Positions 1 to 6,733 of a stretch of 23,293 nt of DNA are shown piece after piece (position 1 is the stretch's first letter; each line of letters begins with the position of its first letter). The stretch lies in assembly GCA_024691145.1 (NCBI GenBank), contig JAILNW010000238.1:1-23293 (forward strand), read 5' to 3'. Made by a program: the position numbers and the translations under genes. The DNA is from Lachnospiraceae bacterium. Its GTDB lineage: Bacteria > Bacillota > Clostridia > Lachnospirales > Lachnospiraceae. A model generated the notes under the pieces. That model saw only the letters and a list, made by a program, of their open reading frames with translations, did no database searches and was not told where the DNA came from.

Positions 1-132
1 GCATTCCTTAACTTTTTCAGTAATAGGCCTTCCATATCCATTCCTAATCTCGGAAGGATGACAACAAAAACAGTTTGTCTTAAATTCTACCTGATCACCC
101 TTAATAACTGCACTAAATTTATGAGTAAGTAG
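1..132 (-). pseudogene. Possible gene remnant or partial ORF at the left edge, function unknown
   Basis: On the minus strand the frame is open for 44 codons, from just after a TAA (133-135) to the window edge. It encodes a plausible peptide with a CFCCHP cluster followed by SEIRNGYGRPITEKV. I see no ATG, GTG or TTG start in the frame and no ribosome binding site, so this is either a decayed or frameshifted gene end or chance. The plus-strand frame across the same bases is also open (to a TAG at 130-132) but reads less like protein. I do not recognise the family. Confidence 0.25.
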
Positions 133-174
133 TTAGTATAACACTTTTTTATATTTTTGTTATAATGGATTAAC

Positions 175-203
175 AAGCTATAGTTTTGACTATAGCTTTC
201 TTT
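175..203 (+). terminator. Hairpin with T-rich tail upstream of trpS
   Basis: The inverted repeat AGCTATAG / CTATAGCT with a six-base TTTTGA loop is followed on the plus strand by TTCTTTTTGTTT, the form of an intrinsic terminator. It would insulate trpS from transcription entering from the left. The rest of 1-210 holds no gene that I can support beyond the edge remnant. A TATAAT-like box near 161 may be chance in this AT-rich stretch. Confidence 0.55.
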
Positions 204-210
204 TTGTTTA

Positions 211-239
211 TTGACAAAGACAACATATGATAGTAAGAT
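211..239 (+). promoter_or_regulatory. Sigma-A promoter of trpS
   Basis: A perfect -35 TTGACA (211-216) and a -10 TAAGAT (234-239) are separated by 17 bases, about 80 bases before the trpS start. This is the strongest housekeeping promoter match in the window. Confidence 0.8.
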
Positions 240-257
240 ATTATTGAGATAAAGAAA

Positions 258-288
258 CTGTTATTGTTCACGGTTAGAATAATAACAG
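258..288 (+). promoter_or_regulatory. Inverted repeat in the trpS leader
   Basis: CTGTTATT (258-265) pairs with AATAACAG (281-288) around a 15-base loop, inside the predicted 5' UTR of trpS. I see no T-box consensus (no AGGGTGG-type box and no terminator after the hairpin), so any regulatory role is open. Confidence 0.35.
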
Positions 289-321
289 ATAACTAGAAAG
301 GTTTAAATAAAAGGTGAGTAT

Positions 322-1326
322 ATGTTAGACGGAAAGAAAACATTATTTAGTGGTATGCAGGCAACAGGTAATCTTACTTTAGGTAATTATCTTGGAGCAC
401 TTAAGAACTGGGTATCGCTGAATGAAGAATACCAGTGTTTTTTCTCTGTAGTTGATATGCATTCGATTACAGTAAGACAGGACCCGGCAGAATTAAGAAA
501 AAGAGCGAGAGCACTATATACATTATATGTTGCAGCAGGATTAGATCCAGAGAAGAACTGTATATATTATCAGTCGCATGTGTCTGGACATGCAGAGCTA
601 GCATGGATACTTAATTGTTATACATACATGGGTGAACTTAACCGTATGACACAGTTTAAGGATAAATCAGCAAAACATGAAGATAATATTAATGCAGGAC
701 TTTATACATATCCTGTTCTTATGGCAGCAGATATTTTATTATATCAGACAGATGTTGTGCCTGTTGGAGCAGATCAGAAGCAGCATCTTGAACTTGCAAG
801 AGATATAGCTGCAAGATTTAACTCTATATATGGAGATGTATTTACTATACCAGAACCTTATATTGGCAAGGTTGGAGCAAGAATCATGAGTTTGCAGAAT
901 CCTGAGAAAAAGATGTCAAAGTCAGATGAGAATCCTAATGCCAGCATATATCTTACAGATGACAGGGATACAGTAATAAGAAAGTTTAAACGTGCAGTTA
1001 CAGATTCACTTGCAGATGTAAGATATAGTGATGAACAGCCTGGTATCAAGAATCTTATTGATATATATTCTGCAACTACTATGAAGACTCCAGCTGAGAT
1101 TGAGAAGGAATTCAGCGGCAAAGGATATGGAGATTTTAAACTTGCAGTTGGTGAAGCAGTTGCAGACATGCTTAAGCCTTTACAGGACAGAATTGCAAGT
1201 CTGTCTAAAGATAAAGCATATATTGATTCTATGATTAAGAATAACGCAGAGAAAGCTTCTTATCTGTCTAATAAGACTTTAAGAAAAGTACAGAAAAAGG
1301 TTGGCTTTCCTGAAAAGATAAGATAA
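322..1326 (+). CDS. trpS: Tryptophanyl-tRNA synthetase
   Basis: The gene encodes a cytoplasmic class I aminoacyl-tRNA synthetase that activates tryptophan with ATP and charges tRNA-Trp. The 334-aa length is normal for bacterial TrpRS. The N-terminal SGMQATGNLTLGNYLGAL segment holds the HIGH-type signature (TGNLTLGN, residues 15-22), and KMSKS lies at residues 197-201, as expected for the class I catalytic loops. The middle stretch AADILLYQTDVVPVGADQKQHLEL is characteristic of TrpRS rather than TyrRS. The ATG follows AAGGTGAG with about 5 bases spacing. The gene appears to be a single-gene unit with its own sigma-A promoter and a leader hairpin. Nothing in it looks unusual. Confidence 0.97.
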   Translation: MLDGKKTLFSGMQATGNLTLGNYLGALKNWVSLNEEYQCFFSVVDMHSITVRQDPAELRKRARALYTLYVAAGLDPEKNCIYYQSHVSGHAELAWILNCYTYMGELNRMTQFKDKSAKHEDNINAGLYTYPVLMAADILLYQTDVVPVGADQKQHLELARDIAARFNSIYGDVFTIPEPYIGKVGARIMSLQNPEKKMSKSDENPNASIYLTDDRDTVIRKFKRAVTDSLADVRYSDEQPGIKNLIDIYSATTMKTPAEIEKEFSGKGYGDFKLAVGEAVADMLKPLQDRIASLSKDKAYIDSMIKNNAEKASYLSNKTLRKVQKKVGFPEKIR

Positions 1327-1383
1327 CATTAACAGCATATAATACATATCTTATATAAAGGGAGTATATAGGGAGATGATGAT

Positions 1384-1560
1384 ATGTATTATGAAAATAA
1401 TAAGACAAGATATGATATTTTAGAATTAAACAAAGGGAATATCTATAGAGGTAGTTTAAAGGATATTAACAGGGATTTTATTAAAAGGTGTAATGATACT
1501 ATTATTATAGAAGATACTAATAGCATCTATGAAGTTGATACAGTTTTTTTAAAAGACTAA
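1384..1560 (+). CDS. Small hypothetical protein (58 aa)
   Basis: The ORF encodes MYYENNKTRYDILELNKG and onward to a C-terminus in VDTVFLKD. It is soluble and acidic/basic mixed, with no membrane segment, no cysteine cluster and no motif that I recognise. Support for it being real is a GGGAG ribosome binding site (1371-1375) eight bases before the only in-frame ATG, coding-like codon use, and a position between trpS and a stem-loop at 1582-1609 that would close the transcript. A TATAAT box at 1338-1343 lacks a convincing -35, so the gene may be read through from trpS. It is too short for most automatic gene callers. The function is unknown. Confidence 0.55.
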   Translation: MYYENNKTRYDILELNKGNIYRGSLKDINRDFIKRCNDTIIIEDTNSIYEVDTVFLKD

Positions 1561-1573
1561 TAAGTATGATTAT

Positions 1574-1618
1574 TGTTCATGCAAAGATAAACATTTTTGT
1601 TTATCTTTGACACGAACA
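1574..1618. terminator. Stem-loop between convergent genes
   Basis: A perfect 11-bp stem, CAAAGATAAAC (1582-1592) with GTTTATCTTTG (1599-1609), is flanked by a further TGTTC/GAACA pairing (1574-1578 with 1614-1618). It lies between the plus-strand 58-aa ORF and the minus-strand Cys-rich gene. It probably acts as a bidirectional terminator, although neither side has a strong run of T. Confidence 0.5.
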
Positions 1619-1651
1619 TTTCACTTTAGAGTGTAGTTATGAAAAAAAATT

Positions 1652-1864
1652 TTAGAAACAAGAGTTGTTTCCGCAACAAGATAATATTAAGAGAATTAAA
1701 AGTATGTTGCTGCAGTCATCGGAACAGCCATTGTTTCCTAAGAAAGAATTATTGTTACCACAACATCCTAATAATAAAAGGATGATGAGTAAAGAACTGC
1801 ATCCACATCCACAACCATTATCTGCACATCCTCCGTTACAACTAGTTGCTGCTAAATCACTCAT
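1652..1864 (-). CDS. Small Cys-rich protein with two hydrophobic segments, chorion-class HCB13-like
   Basis: This 70-aa protein has 12 cysteines (9, 13, 18, 20, 22, 34, 35, 47, 51, 63, 64, 69) and two short aliphatic segments (25-32 and 54-61), each followed by a CCGNN motif, so it looks like an internal duplication of about 30 residues. This composition fits the small proteins annotated in Clostridia as chorion class high-cysteine HCB protein 13, whose function is not known to me. The start is the ATG at 1864, seven bases after GGAGGT (1872-1877). A longer reading from 1879 would begin inside the ribosome binding site itself. It is convergent with the 58-aa ORF. A membrane or spore-coat association is only a guess. 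Confidence 0.7.
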   Translation of the reverse strand: MSDLAATSCNGGCADNGCGCGCSSLLIILLLLGCCGNNNSFLGNNGCSDDCSNILLILLILSCCGNNSCF

Positions 1865-1879
1865 TATTGTTACCTCCAA

Positions 1880-2067
1880 AATGTTTTATTTGTTATATAA
1901 TCTATCATATGAAGCAGGGCTTGACTAGTTTCCAAAAAAAATTTAAAAATAGTATAAAGAATTTTCGTAAATGTTCGATAAACATAATTGAGAGCTTTGG
2001 AAATCTTTGGAAGCCCATGAATAAAGGACTTACAGAAATTTACAATTATTATTTTGAGGTTAAAAAC
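1880..2067. other. Intergenic AT-rich spacer, no supported gene
   Basis: This is the divergent region between the Cys-rich gene and flgM. An open plus-strand frame crosses it (ending at 2070) but has no ribosome binding site and overlaps the start of the minus-strand gene. The sigma-28 promoter of flgM begins at its right end. I see no RNA gene or repeat. Confidence 0.5.
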
Positions 2068-2094
2068 TAATGTATTAGATTATTTATCCGATAA
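2068..2094 (+). promoter_or_regulatory. Sigma-28 (SigD/FliA) promoter of flgM
   Basis: TAATGTAT (2068-2075), 11 bases, then TCCGATAA (2087-2094) matches the sigma-28 consensus TAAA-N15-GCCGATAA in form and spacing. It is almost identical to the fliS promoter in this window. It lies 58 bases before the flgM start. Confidence 0.8.
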
Positions 2095-2152
2095 ATAATG
2101 TAAGGAAGCAAAAATAAAATTTATATTAAAAGGGAAAATTGGAGTGATTCAT

Positions 2153-2425
2153 ATGAGAATTGATGCCTACAGTGCAATTAGCCAAATTCAGGCAACAAAC
2201 AAAGTGAGCAGACCGACAGGAACTAAGAAGACAGGAAGTACCGATAAGGTAGAGATCTCACAGATTGGTAAAGATTATCAGGTAGCAAAAAAAGCAGTGG
2301 CAGAAGCACCAGACGTGAGAATGGATCTGGTTAACGATATTAAGGAACGCATAAATAATGGTTCGTATTATGTTAGTGATGAGAGTTTAGCAGATAAAAT
2401 CATAGATAGAGCATTTGCTTCATAA
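2153..2425 (+). CDS. flgM: Anti-sigma-28 factor FlgM
   Basis: FlgM binds and inhibits the flagellar sigma factor sigma-28 in the cytoplasm, and is relieved when the hook-basal body is complete. This 90-aa protein has the family layout: a low-complexity, disordered N-terminal half containing STDKVEISQIGKDYQ, then the C-terminal helices RMDLVNDIKERINNGSYYV and SLADKIIDRAFAS that contact sigma. The start is the ATG at 2153, eight bases after GGAG (2141-2144). A GTG at 2144 in the same frame lies inside that ribosome binding site. It has its own sigma-28 promoter, giving the usual autoregulatory loop, and its own terminator at 2449-2478. Confidence 0.93.
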   Translation: MRIDAYSAISQIQATNKVSRPTGTKKTGSTDKVEISQIGKDYQVAKKAVAEAPDVRMDLVNDIKERINNGSYYVSDESLADKIIDRAFAS

Positions 2426-2448
2426 TTTTCACAATTAACCAGAAATTA

Positions 2449-2478
2449 AAACGAGTTGTGTTTCAACTCGTTTTTTTT
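2449..2478 (+). terminator. Intrinsic terminator after flgM
   Basis: AAACGAGTTG pairs with CAACTCGTTT around a TGTTT loop and runs into eight T's (2471-2478). It separates flgM from the GH13 gene, which starts only 49 bases later. Confidence 0.88.
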
Positions 2479-2526
2479 GGCCAGCAGGCGATTAAACATA
2501 ATAATAATAAGGAGGATATATTAGTT

Positions 2527-4170
2527 ATGGCATGGTATGATGAATCGATTTTTTATCACATTTATCCTTTGGGATTACTAGGAGCTCCTATGGAGAACAA
2601 GTATGATCAGGTTACACACAGACTAAGGGAATTAAAACCCTGGGTGGATCATATTAAGGCAATTGGCTGCAATGCACTTTATATAGGACCTTTATTTGAG
2701 TCAGTGGGACATGGATATGAAACTACAGATTACAGAAAACTTGACAGCAGACTTGGTGATAATGAAGACCTTAAAGAATTCGTAAAGCAGTGTCATGATA
2801 ATGGAATAAGGGTTATATTGGATGGAGTGTTTAACCATACCGGAAGAGATTTTTTCGCATTTAAAGATATTAAGGAACACAGAGAAAATTCAAGGTATAA
2901 AGACTGGTACTGCAACGTTAATTTCTGGGGCAATAATGAATATAATGATGGATTTTCATATGATAACTGGGGCGGATACAATCTGCTTGTTAAATTAAAT
3001 CAGAGAAATCCTGAAGTTAAAGATTATATATGTGATACAATACGTTTCTGGGTTAGTGAGTTTGACATTGATGGATTAAGGCTTGATGCTGCAGATGTTC
3101 TTGATTTTGACTTTATGAAGGCATTAAGAAATGTGGCAAATGAAGTAAAGCCTGACTTCTGGTTAATGGGTGAAGTAATTCATGGTGATTATACAAGATG
3201 GGTTAACGAAGGAACTCTGCACTCAGTAACTAATTATGTTATGCATAAGGGCTTATATTCAGGTCATAATGAGCATAACTATTTTGAAATTGCTCATACA
3301 CAAAGAAGACTTGAAGGTATGGGAAGCAGCGGTTCTGGAAGATTTAAGCTTTATAACTTTGTAGATAATCATGATGTAGAAAGAATATATACAAAACTGT
3401 ATAATAAGGCACATTTTACACCAGTACATGTTTTATTATATACACTTCCTGGAATCCCTTCTATATATTATGGTTCTGAGTTTGCAATTGAAGGAAGAAA
3501 AGAAAGAGGCTCAGATGCATCTCTTCGTCCTTATCTAAATTATGAAGACTATAAGGATGCAATCAATAATAATCCTGCAACAAAACTTATTGCAGCACTT
3601 GGAAAAATAAGAAAAGAAAATCCAGAACTTTCATATGGAGATTATAATGAACTTTGGCTTAGAAACAGACAGTATGCATTTTCAAGAAATTATAACGGAA
3701 GAAGCATTGTTGTAACTGTGAATAATGATGATTGTGAAAGCTGGATGAATCTGCCGGCTGGAAATACAGAGGAGTATATGGGAGCATTGTCAGGCGAAAG
3801 AGTGCCTGTAAATAATGGCCAGATTAACGTAAGAGTAAATGCTAATTCAGGTGAAATATGGGTACCTGTAAGTAAAGATGAGAAAATCGAACCAAAGGGT
3901 GCACCAGAAGAGATAAAAGAGATTGTGAATGTACAGGAAAATGCTAAGGAAGAAGTACAGGAAGCAGTAAAAGAGAATGTACAGGAAACAGTTAAAACTG
4001 AAACAGCGGTTTCTAAGGGAAGCTATGAAGATGGTATTATAGCAGGTCTTCAGGAGGCAATTATTGCTATCATGGAGAAGAATGGTCCTGTTACAGATCA
4101 GATGCGAAGAGATGTTCTTAATAATACACATCATGATTCTTTAATTACCTGGGTTAAGAGTTTCAGATAA
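2527..4170 (+). CDS. GH13 alpha-amylase family glycoside hydrolase, cytoplasmic
   Basis: This 547-aa enzyme of glycoside hydrolase family 13 probably acts inside the cell on maltodextrins (alpha-glucosidase or cyclomaltodextrinase type). All four GH13 motifs are present: DGVFNH (99-104), DGLRLDAAD with nucleophile D187, MGEV with acid/base E216, and VDNHD with D283. After the barrel and a beta domain (to about 455), a Glu/Val-rich linker with VQE repeats leads to a helical tail of about 50 residues. No signal peptide is visible. The start is the ATG at 2527, 11 bases after GGAGG. An upstream reading frame to 2458 runs through the flgM terminator and is rejected. It sits between flgM and flgN, with no clear promoter of its own and a terminator behind. 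The exact substrate cannot be read from the sequence. Confidence 0.9.
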   Translation: MAWYDESIFYHIYPLGLLGAPMENKYDQVTHRLRELKPWVDHIKAIGCNALYIGPLFESVGHGYETTDYRKLDSRLGDNEDLKEFVKQCHDNGIRVILDGVFNHTGRDFFAFKDIKEHRENSRYKDWYCNVNFWGNNEYNDGFSYDNWGGYNLLVKLNQRNPEVKDYICDTIRFWVSEFDIDGLRLDAADVLDFDFMKALRNVANEVKPDFWLMGEVIHGDYTRWVNEGTLHSVTNYVMHKGLYSGHNEHNYFEIAHTQRRLEGMGSSGSGRFKLYNFVDNHDVERIYTKLYNKAHFTPVHVLLYTLPGIPSIYYGSEFAIEGRKERGSDASLRPYLNYEDYKDAINNNPATKLIAALGKIRKENPELSYGDYNELWLRNRQYAFSRNYNGRSIVVTVNNDDCESWMNLPAGNTEEYMGALSGERVPVNNGQINVRVNANSGEIWVPVSKDEKIEPKGAPEEIKEIVNVQENAKEEVQEAVKENVQETVKTETAVSKGSYEDGIIAGLQEAIIAIMEKNGPVTDQMRRDVLNNTHHDSLITWVKSFR

Positions 4171-4181
4171 TATTAAATAAC

Positions 4182-4210
4182 AAAACGAGGTGAATTTTCA
4201 CCTCGTTTTT
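4182..4210 (+). terminator. Intrinsic terminator after the GH13 gene
   Basis: AAAACGAGGTGA pairs with TCACCTCGTTTT around a four-base loop and ends in a T run (4206-4210). Its flanks resemble those of the flgM terminator (AAAACGAG...CTCGTTTTT). Confidence 0.9.
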
Positions 4211-4223
4211 CTGTGTCTAGCTA

Positions 4224-4252
4224 TAAAGCAAGTAGTACATTTGTACCGATAT
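4224..4252 (+). promoter_or_regulatory. Candidate sigma-28 promoter of flgN-flgK-flgK-flgL
   Basis: ACCGATAT (4245-4252) is a good sigma-28 -10 element. The -35 is weaker: TAAA at 4224-4227 gives 17 bases instead of 15, and AAAG at 4226-4229 gives the right spacing. A hairpin (4261-4280) follows in the short leader before flgN. Confidence 0.55.
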
Positions 4253-4305
4253 ATAACAATAAAGGTATGTGTATACTTTTTGACATGAAGAAGAGGTGAA
4301 TGTAG

Positions 4306-4821
4306 TTGGCTAGTATAATAGAAGAACTTATTGCGGTACTTGGAGCGGAACTTACACTTTACAAAGAATTTGTTCCGGTTTGCAAGGAAAAGACGAAGGT
4401 AATAGTTGAAAATAAAATTGATGAACTTAATACAATCAATATCAAGGAACAGGAGTATCTTGATAAGATTGCTATTCTAGATAAAAAAAGAGAACAGGTT
4501 TTGCGAAATGTTGCAGATGTAACAGGCAAAAAAGTATCTGAACTTAATGTTGCAACAATTATAAAAATGATTGATAAACAGCCTAAAGAACAGAAGGAAC
4601 TTTCAATTATTTATGACGGACTGAAAGAAACAACTAAACTTCTTGTTGATATAAATAACCATAATAAGGCTTTAATTCAGCAGTCTCTTGACATGATAGA
4701 GTTCAACATGAATTTTATCCAGAGTACCTGGATGCAGCCGGGAAGCAACAATTATAACAATGTTGCCAATATGAATTATGGACAACAGGGTACAAATACG
4801 ATGTTTGATGCGAAACAATAA
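4306..4821 (+). CDS. flgN: FlgN-like flagellar export chaperone
   Basis: FlgN is a cytoplasmic chaperone that holds FlgK and FlgL before export through the flagellar type III apparatus. The 171-aa product is mostly helical, with long amphipathic helices from residue 1 to about 70 and 85 to 145, then an Asn/Gln-rich, probably flexible tail. Sequence conservation in this family is low, so the call rests on helical architecture, length and the position directly before flgK and flgL. It starts at TTG 4306, seven bases after AGAGGTG (4292-4298). The only nearby upstream in-frame ATG (4300) is followed at once by a stop codon. It is the first gene of a four-gene operon. Confidence 0.82.
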   Translation: MASIIEELIAVLGAELTLYKEFVPVCKEKTKVIVENKIDELNTINIKEQEYLDKIAILDKKREQVLRNVADVTGKKVSELNVATIIKMIDKQPKEQKELSIIYDGLKETTKLLVDINNHNKALIQQSLDMIEFNMNFIQSTWMQPGSNNYNNVANMNYGQQGTNTMFDAKQ

Positions 4822-4845
4822 CAATTAAGATTAGTAGGTGATTAT

Positions 4846-6720
4846 ATGAGTAATCTTATGGGGAGCATGTGGACTGCTGTATCTGGAATGAATACAAGCA
4901 AAAGTGGTATAAATACTACTGCTCACAACTTATCAAATGTTAATACAGAAGGTTATACAAGACAGCAATCTATTTCCAATGATGCAATATATACTAATAG
5001 TATGACTTCAGGAGGAATGAAGAGAGTTGGTCTTGGTTCCAGTGTTATTGCCACAAGACAGCTTAGAAATCAGTTTTATGATATGTCTTTCAGAGAGGAA
5101 AATGGAAGACAGGGCTTTTATGATGCTCAGTATACTGTTTTATCGGAAGTTGAAGATCTTTTCGGAGAGATGGAAGGTGTTAGTTTTCAGGACGCGATAA
5201 ATAATATGTGGCAGTCAATGGAAGAATTATCAAAACAACCAGAAAACTTAACTGCAAGAGCGACATTTGTAAATGATGTTTTAAATTTTGTAGAAAGATC
5301 CCAAGATATCTATAAGGAACTTACTGATTATCAGGCAGATATTAATACAACGGTTAAGGAGACAGTTGAGAAAATTAATTCCCTTGGAGAAAGAATAAAT
5401 GAATTAAACAGAAAGATTGTACAGATAGAGGCAGCAGGAGTTGAAAGAGCCAATGATTATCGAGATGAAAGAAATCTTTGTCTTGATGAACTTGCTAATC
5501 TTATTAGTATAGATTATAAAGAGGCTATAGATGGAACAGTTACTGTTAATGCTGAAGGTGCTTACTTTGTATCAGACCTTAGTGTTAACAAGATGACATT
5601 TAAAGAAGTAAATACAAAAAACAGAGTTCTTGTTCCAATATGGCAGAATACAAATGAAGAAGTATTTGATACTGAAAAGTTTACAGATCTTTCAAACTAT
5701 AATGATTCTGGATATCTTAAGGGACTTGTTATGGCAAGAGGAACAGAACAGACTCATTATACTGATATTCCAAAGTCACCAGTTGAACCACAGTATCCTA
5801 TGAGAACAGATTATGTAAATGTAGACGATACGGGAAAAACTGTATTTGATCAGGAAGGATATAATTTAGCAGTTGACAAGTATAAAGAAGATTATAAAGT
5901 TTATGAAGAAGAACTTAAAAAGTTTAATGCAGATACGGAGGCTTATAACTTAAATATAGGAACATCAACCCTTATGACAGTTATGGCAGAATTTGATAAT
6001 CTTGTAAATGGAATAGTTACATCTATTAATGATGTACTTGCTCCTAATAAAGATATTACTATTATTGGAGAAGACGGAAGCTTAGAAACAATTACAGTAC
6101 TGGATGAAGAAAATGCACCTATTGGTATGGATGATGATAATACAATGGGAGCAGAGCTTATTACAAGAAGAGCTACACAAAGATATGTTGAAAGAGAAGT
6201 TACTGTTGTTTCTACAGATGAAAATGGAAATACTACTTCGAAGTTAATGAAAGTAAAGGAATACCAGAAGGAAGATCCTGAAAAACAGTCAACATTGTAT
6301 TCCCTTGGAGAACTTGAAATTAATAAAGATATAGTTGATAATTATTCGGTGCTTCCATTAAGCCAGAACAACGATAAAAACTCATTTTCATATAATGGAG
6401 TTGCTGTAAAATTAATAGAAATATGGGATAAGCCATTTTCGACAATTGATCCGAATGCCCTTACAATATATACATTTGGTGAATATTATCAGGCATTTGT
6501 AAGTGATATTGGAAATACAGGAAAAACCCTTGAGGATATGAGAAATAATCAGGAGTCTATTCTTAATTCAATAGATGATCAGAGAAACAGTTTTAGTGGT
6601 GTTTCTTCAGATGAGGAACTAGGTTACCTTATGAGATATCAGCATGCATATAATGCTGCTTCTAGATACTTTAACATAATTAATAGTATGTTAGATAATC
6701 TTATGGGGATGTTAGGATAA
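4846..6720 (+). CDS. flgK: Flagellar hook-associated protein 1 FlgK (first paralogue)
   Basis: FlgK forms the first hook-filament junction ring outside the cell. The N-terminal D0 segment has AVSGMNTSKSGINTTAHNLSNVNTEGYTRQ (residues 11-40), and the C-terminal D0 helix ends in LMRYQHAYNAASRYFNIINSMLDNLMGM, as in FlgK and other axial proteins. At 624 aa it is longer than usual (about 500-550), with an inserted charged stretch around residues 305-375 containing many Lys, Glu and Tyr, and an acidic region around 400-430. TAGGTG precedes the ATG by 5 bases. The gap to flgN is 24 bases. No signal peptide is present, as expected for type III export. Confidence 0.93.
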   Translation: MSNLMGSMWTAVSGMNTSKSGINTTAHNLSNVNTEGYTRQQSISNDAIYTNSMTSGGMKRVGLGSSVIATRQLRNQFYDMSFREENGRQGFYDAQYTVLSEVEDLFGEMEGVSFQDAINNMWQSMEELSKQPENLTARATFVNDVLNFVERSQDIYKELTDYQADINTTVKETVEKINSLGERINELNRKIVQIEAAGVERANDYRDERNLCLDELANLISIDYKEAIDGTVTVNAEGAYFVSDLSVNKMTFKEVNTKNRVLVPIWQNTNEEVFDTEKFTDLSNYNDSGYLKGLVMARGTEQTHYTDIPKSPVEPQYPMRTDYVNVDDTGKTVFDQEGYNLAVDKYKEDYKVYEEELKKFNADTEAYNLNIGTSTLMTVMAEFDNLVNGIVTSINDVLAPNKDITIIGEDGSLETITVLDEENAPIGMDDDNTMGAELITRRATQRYVEREVTVVSTDENGNTTSKLMKVKEYQKEDPEKQSTLYSLGELEINKDIVDNYSVLPLSQNNDKNSFSYNGVAVKLIEIWDKPFSTIDPNALTIYTFGEYYQAFVSDIGNTGKTLEDMRNNQESILNSIDDQRNSFSGVSSDEELGYLMRYQHAYNAASRYFNIINSMLDNLMGMLG

Positions 6721-6733
6721 GGAGCGTGATAAT

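Noticed and set aside
200..321. T-box or other tRNA-sensing leader before trpS
   Set aside because: The leader is only about 75 nt, has a single hairpin, and shows no T-box sequence or terminator/antiterminator pair.
1846..2070. Plus-strand ORF of 74 codons between the Cys-rich gene and flgM
   Set aside because: It has no ribosome binding site, overlaps the start region of the minus-strand gene, and its end overlaps the sigma-28 promoter region. Composition is that of AT-rich spacer.
2458..2526. Upstream extension of the GH13 gene
   Set aside because: The frame would be translated through the flgM terminator hairpin. A GGAGG site and the conserved MAWYDESIFYHIYPL start support 2527.
3847..4134. 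95-codon minus-strand ORF at the end of the GH13 gene
   Set aside because: It is the reverse of the Glu/Val-rich linker, giving artificial Phe/Tyr/Leu runs, and has no start signals.
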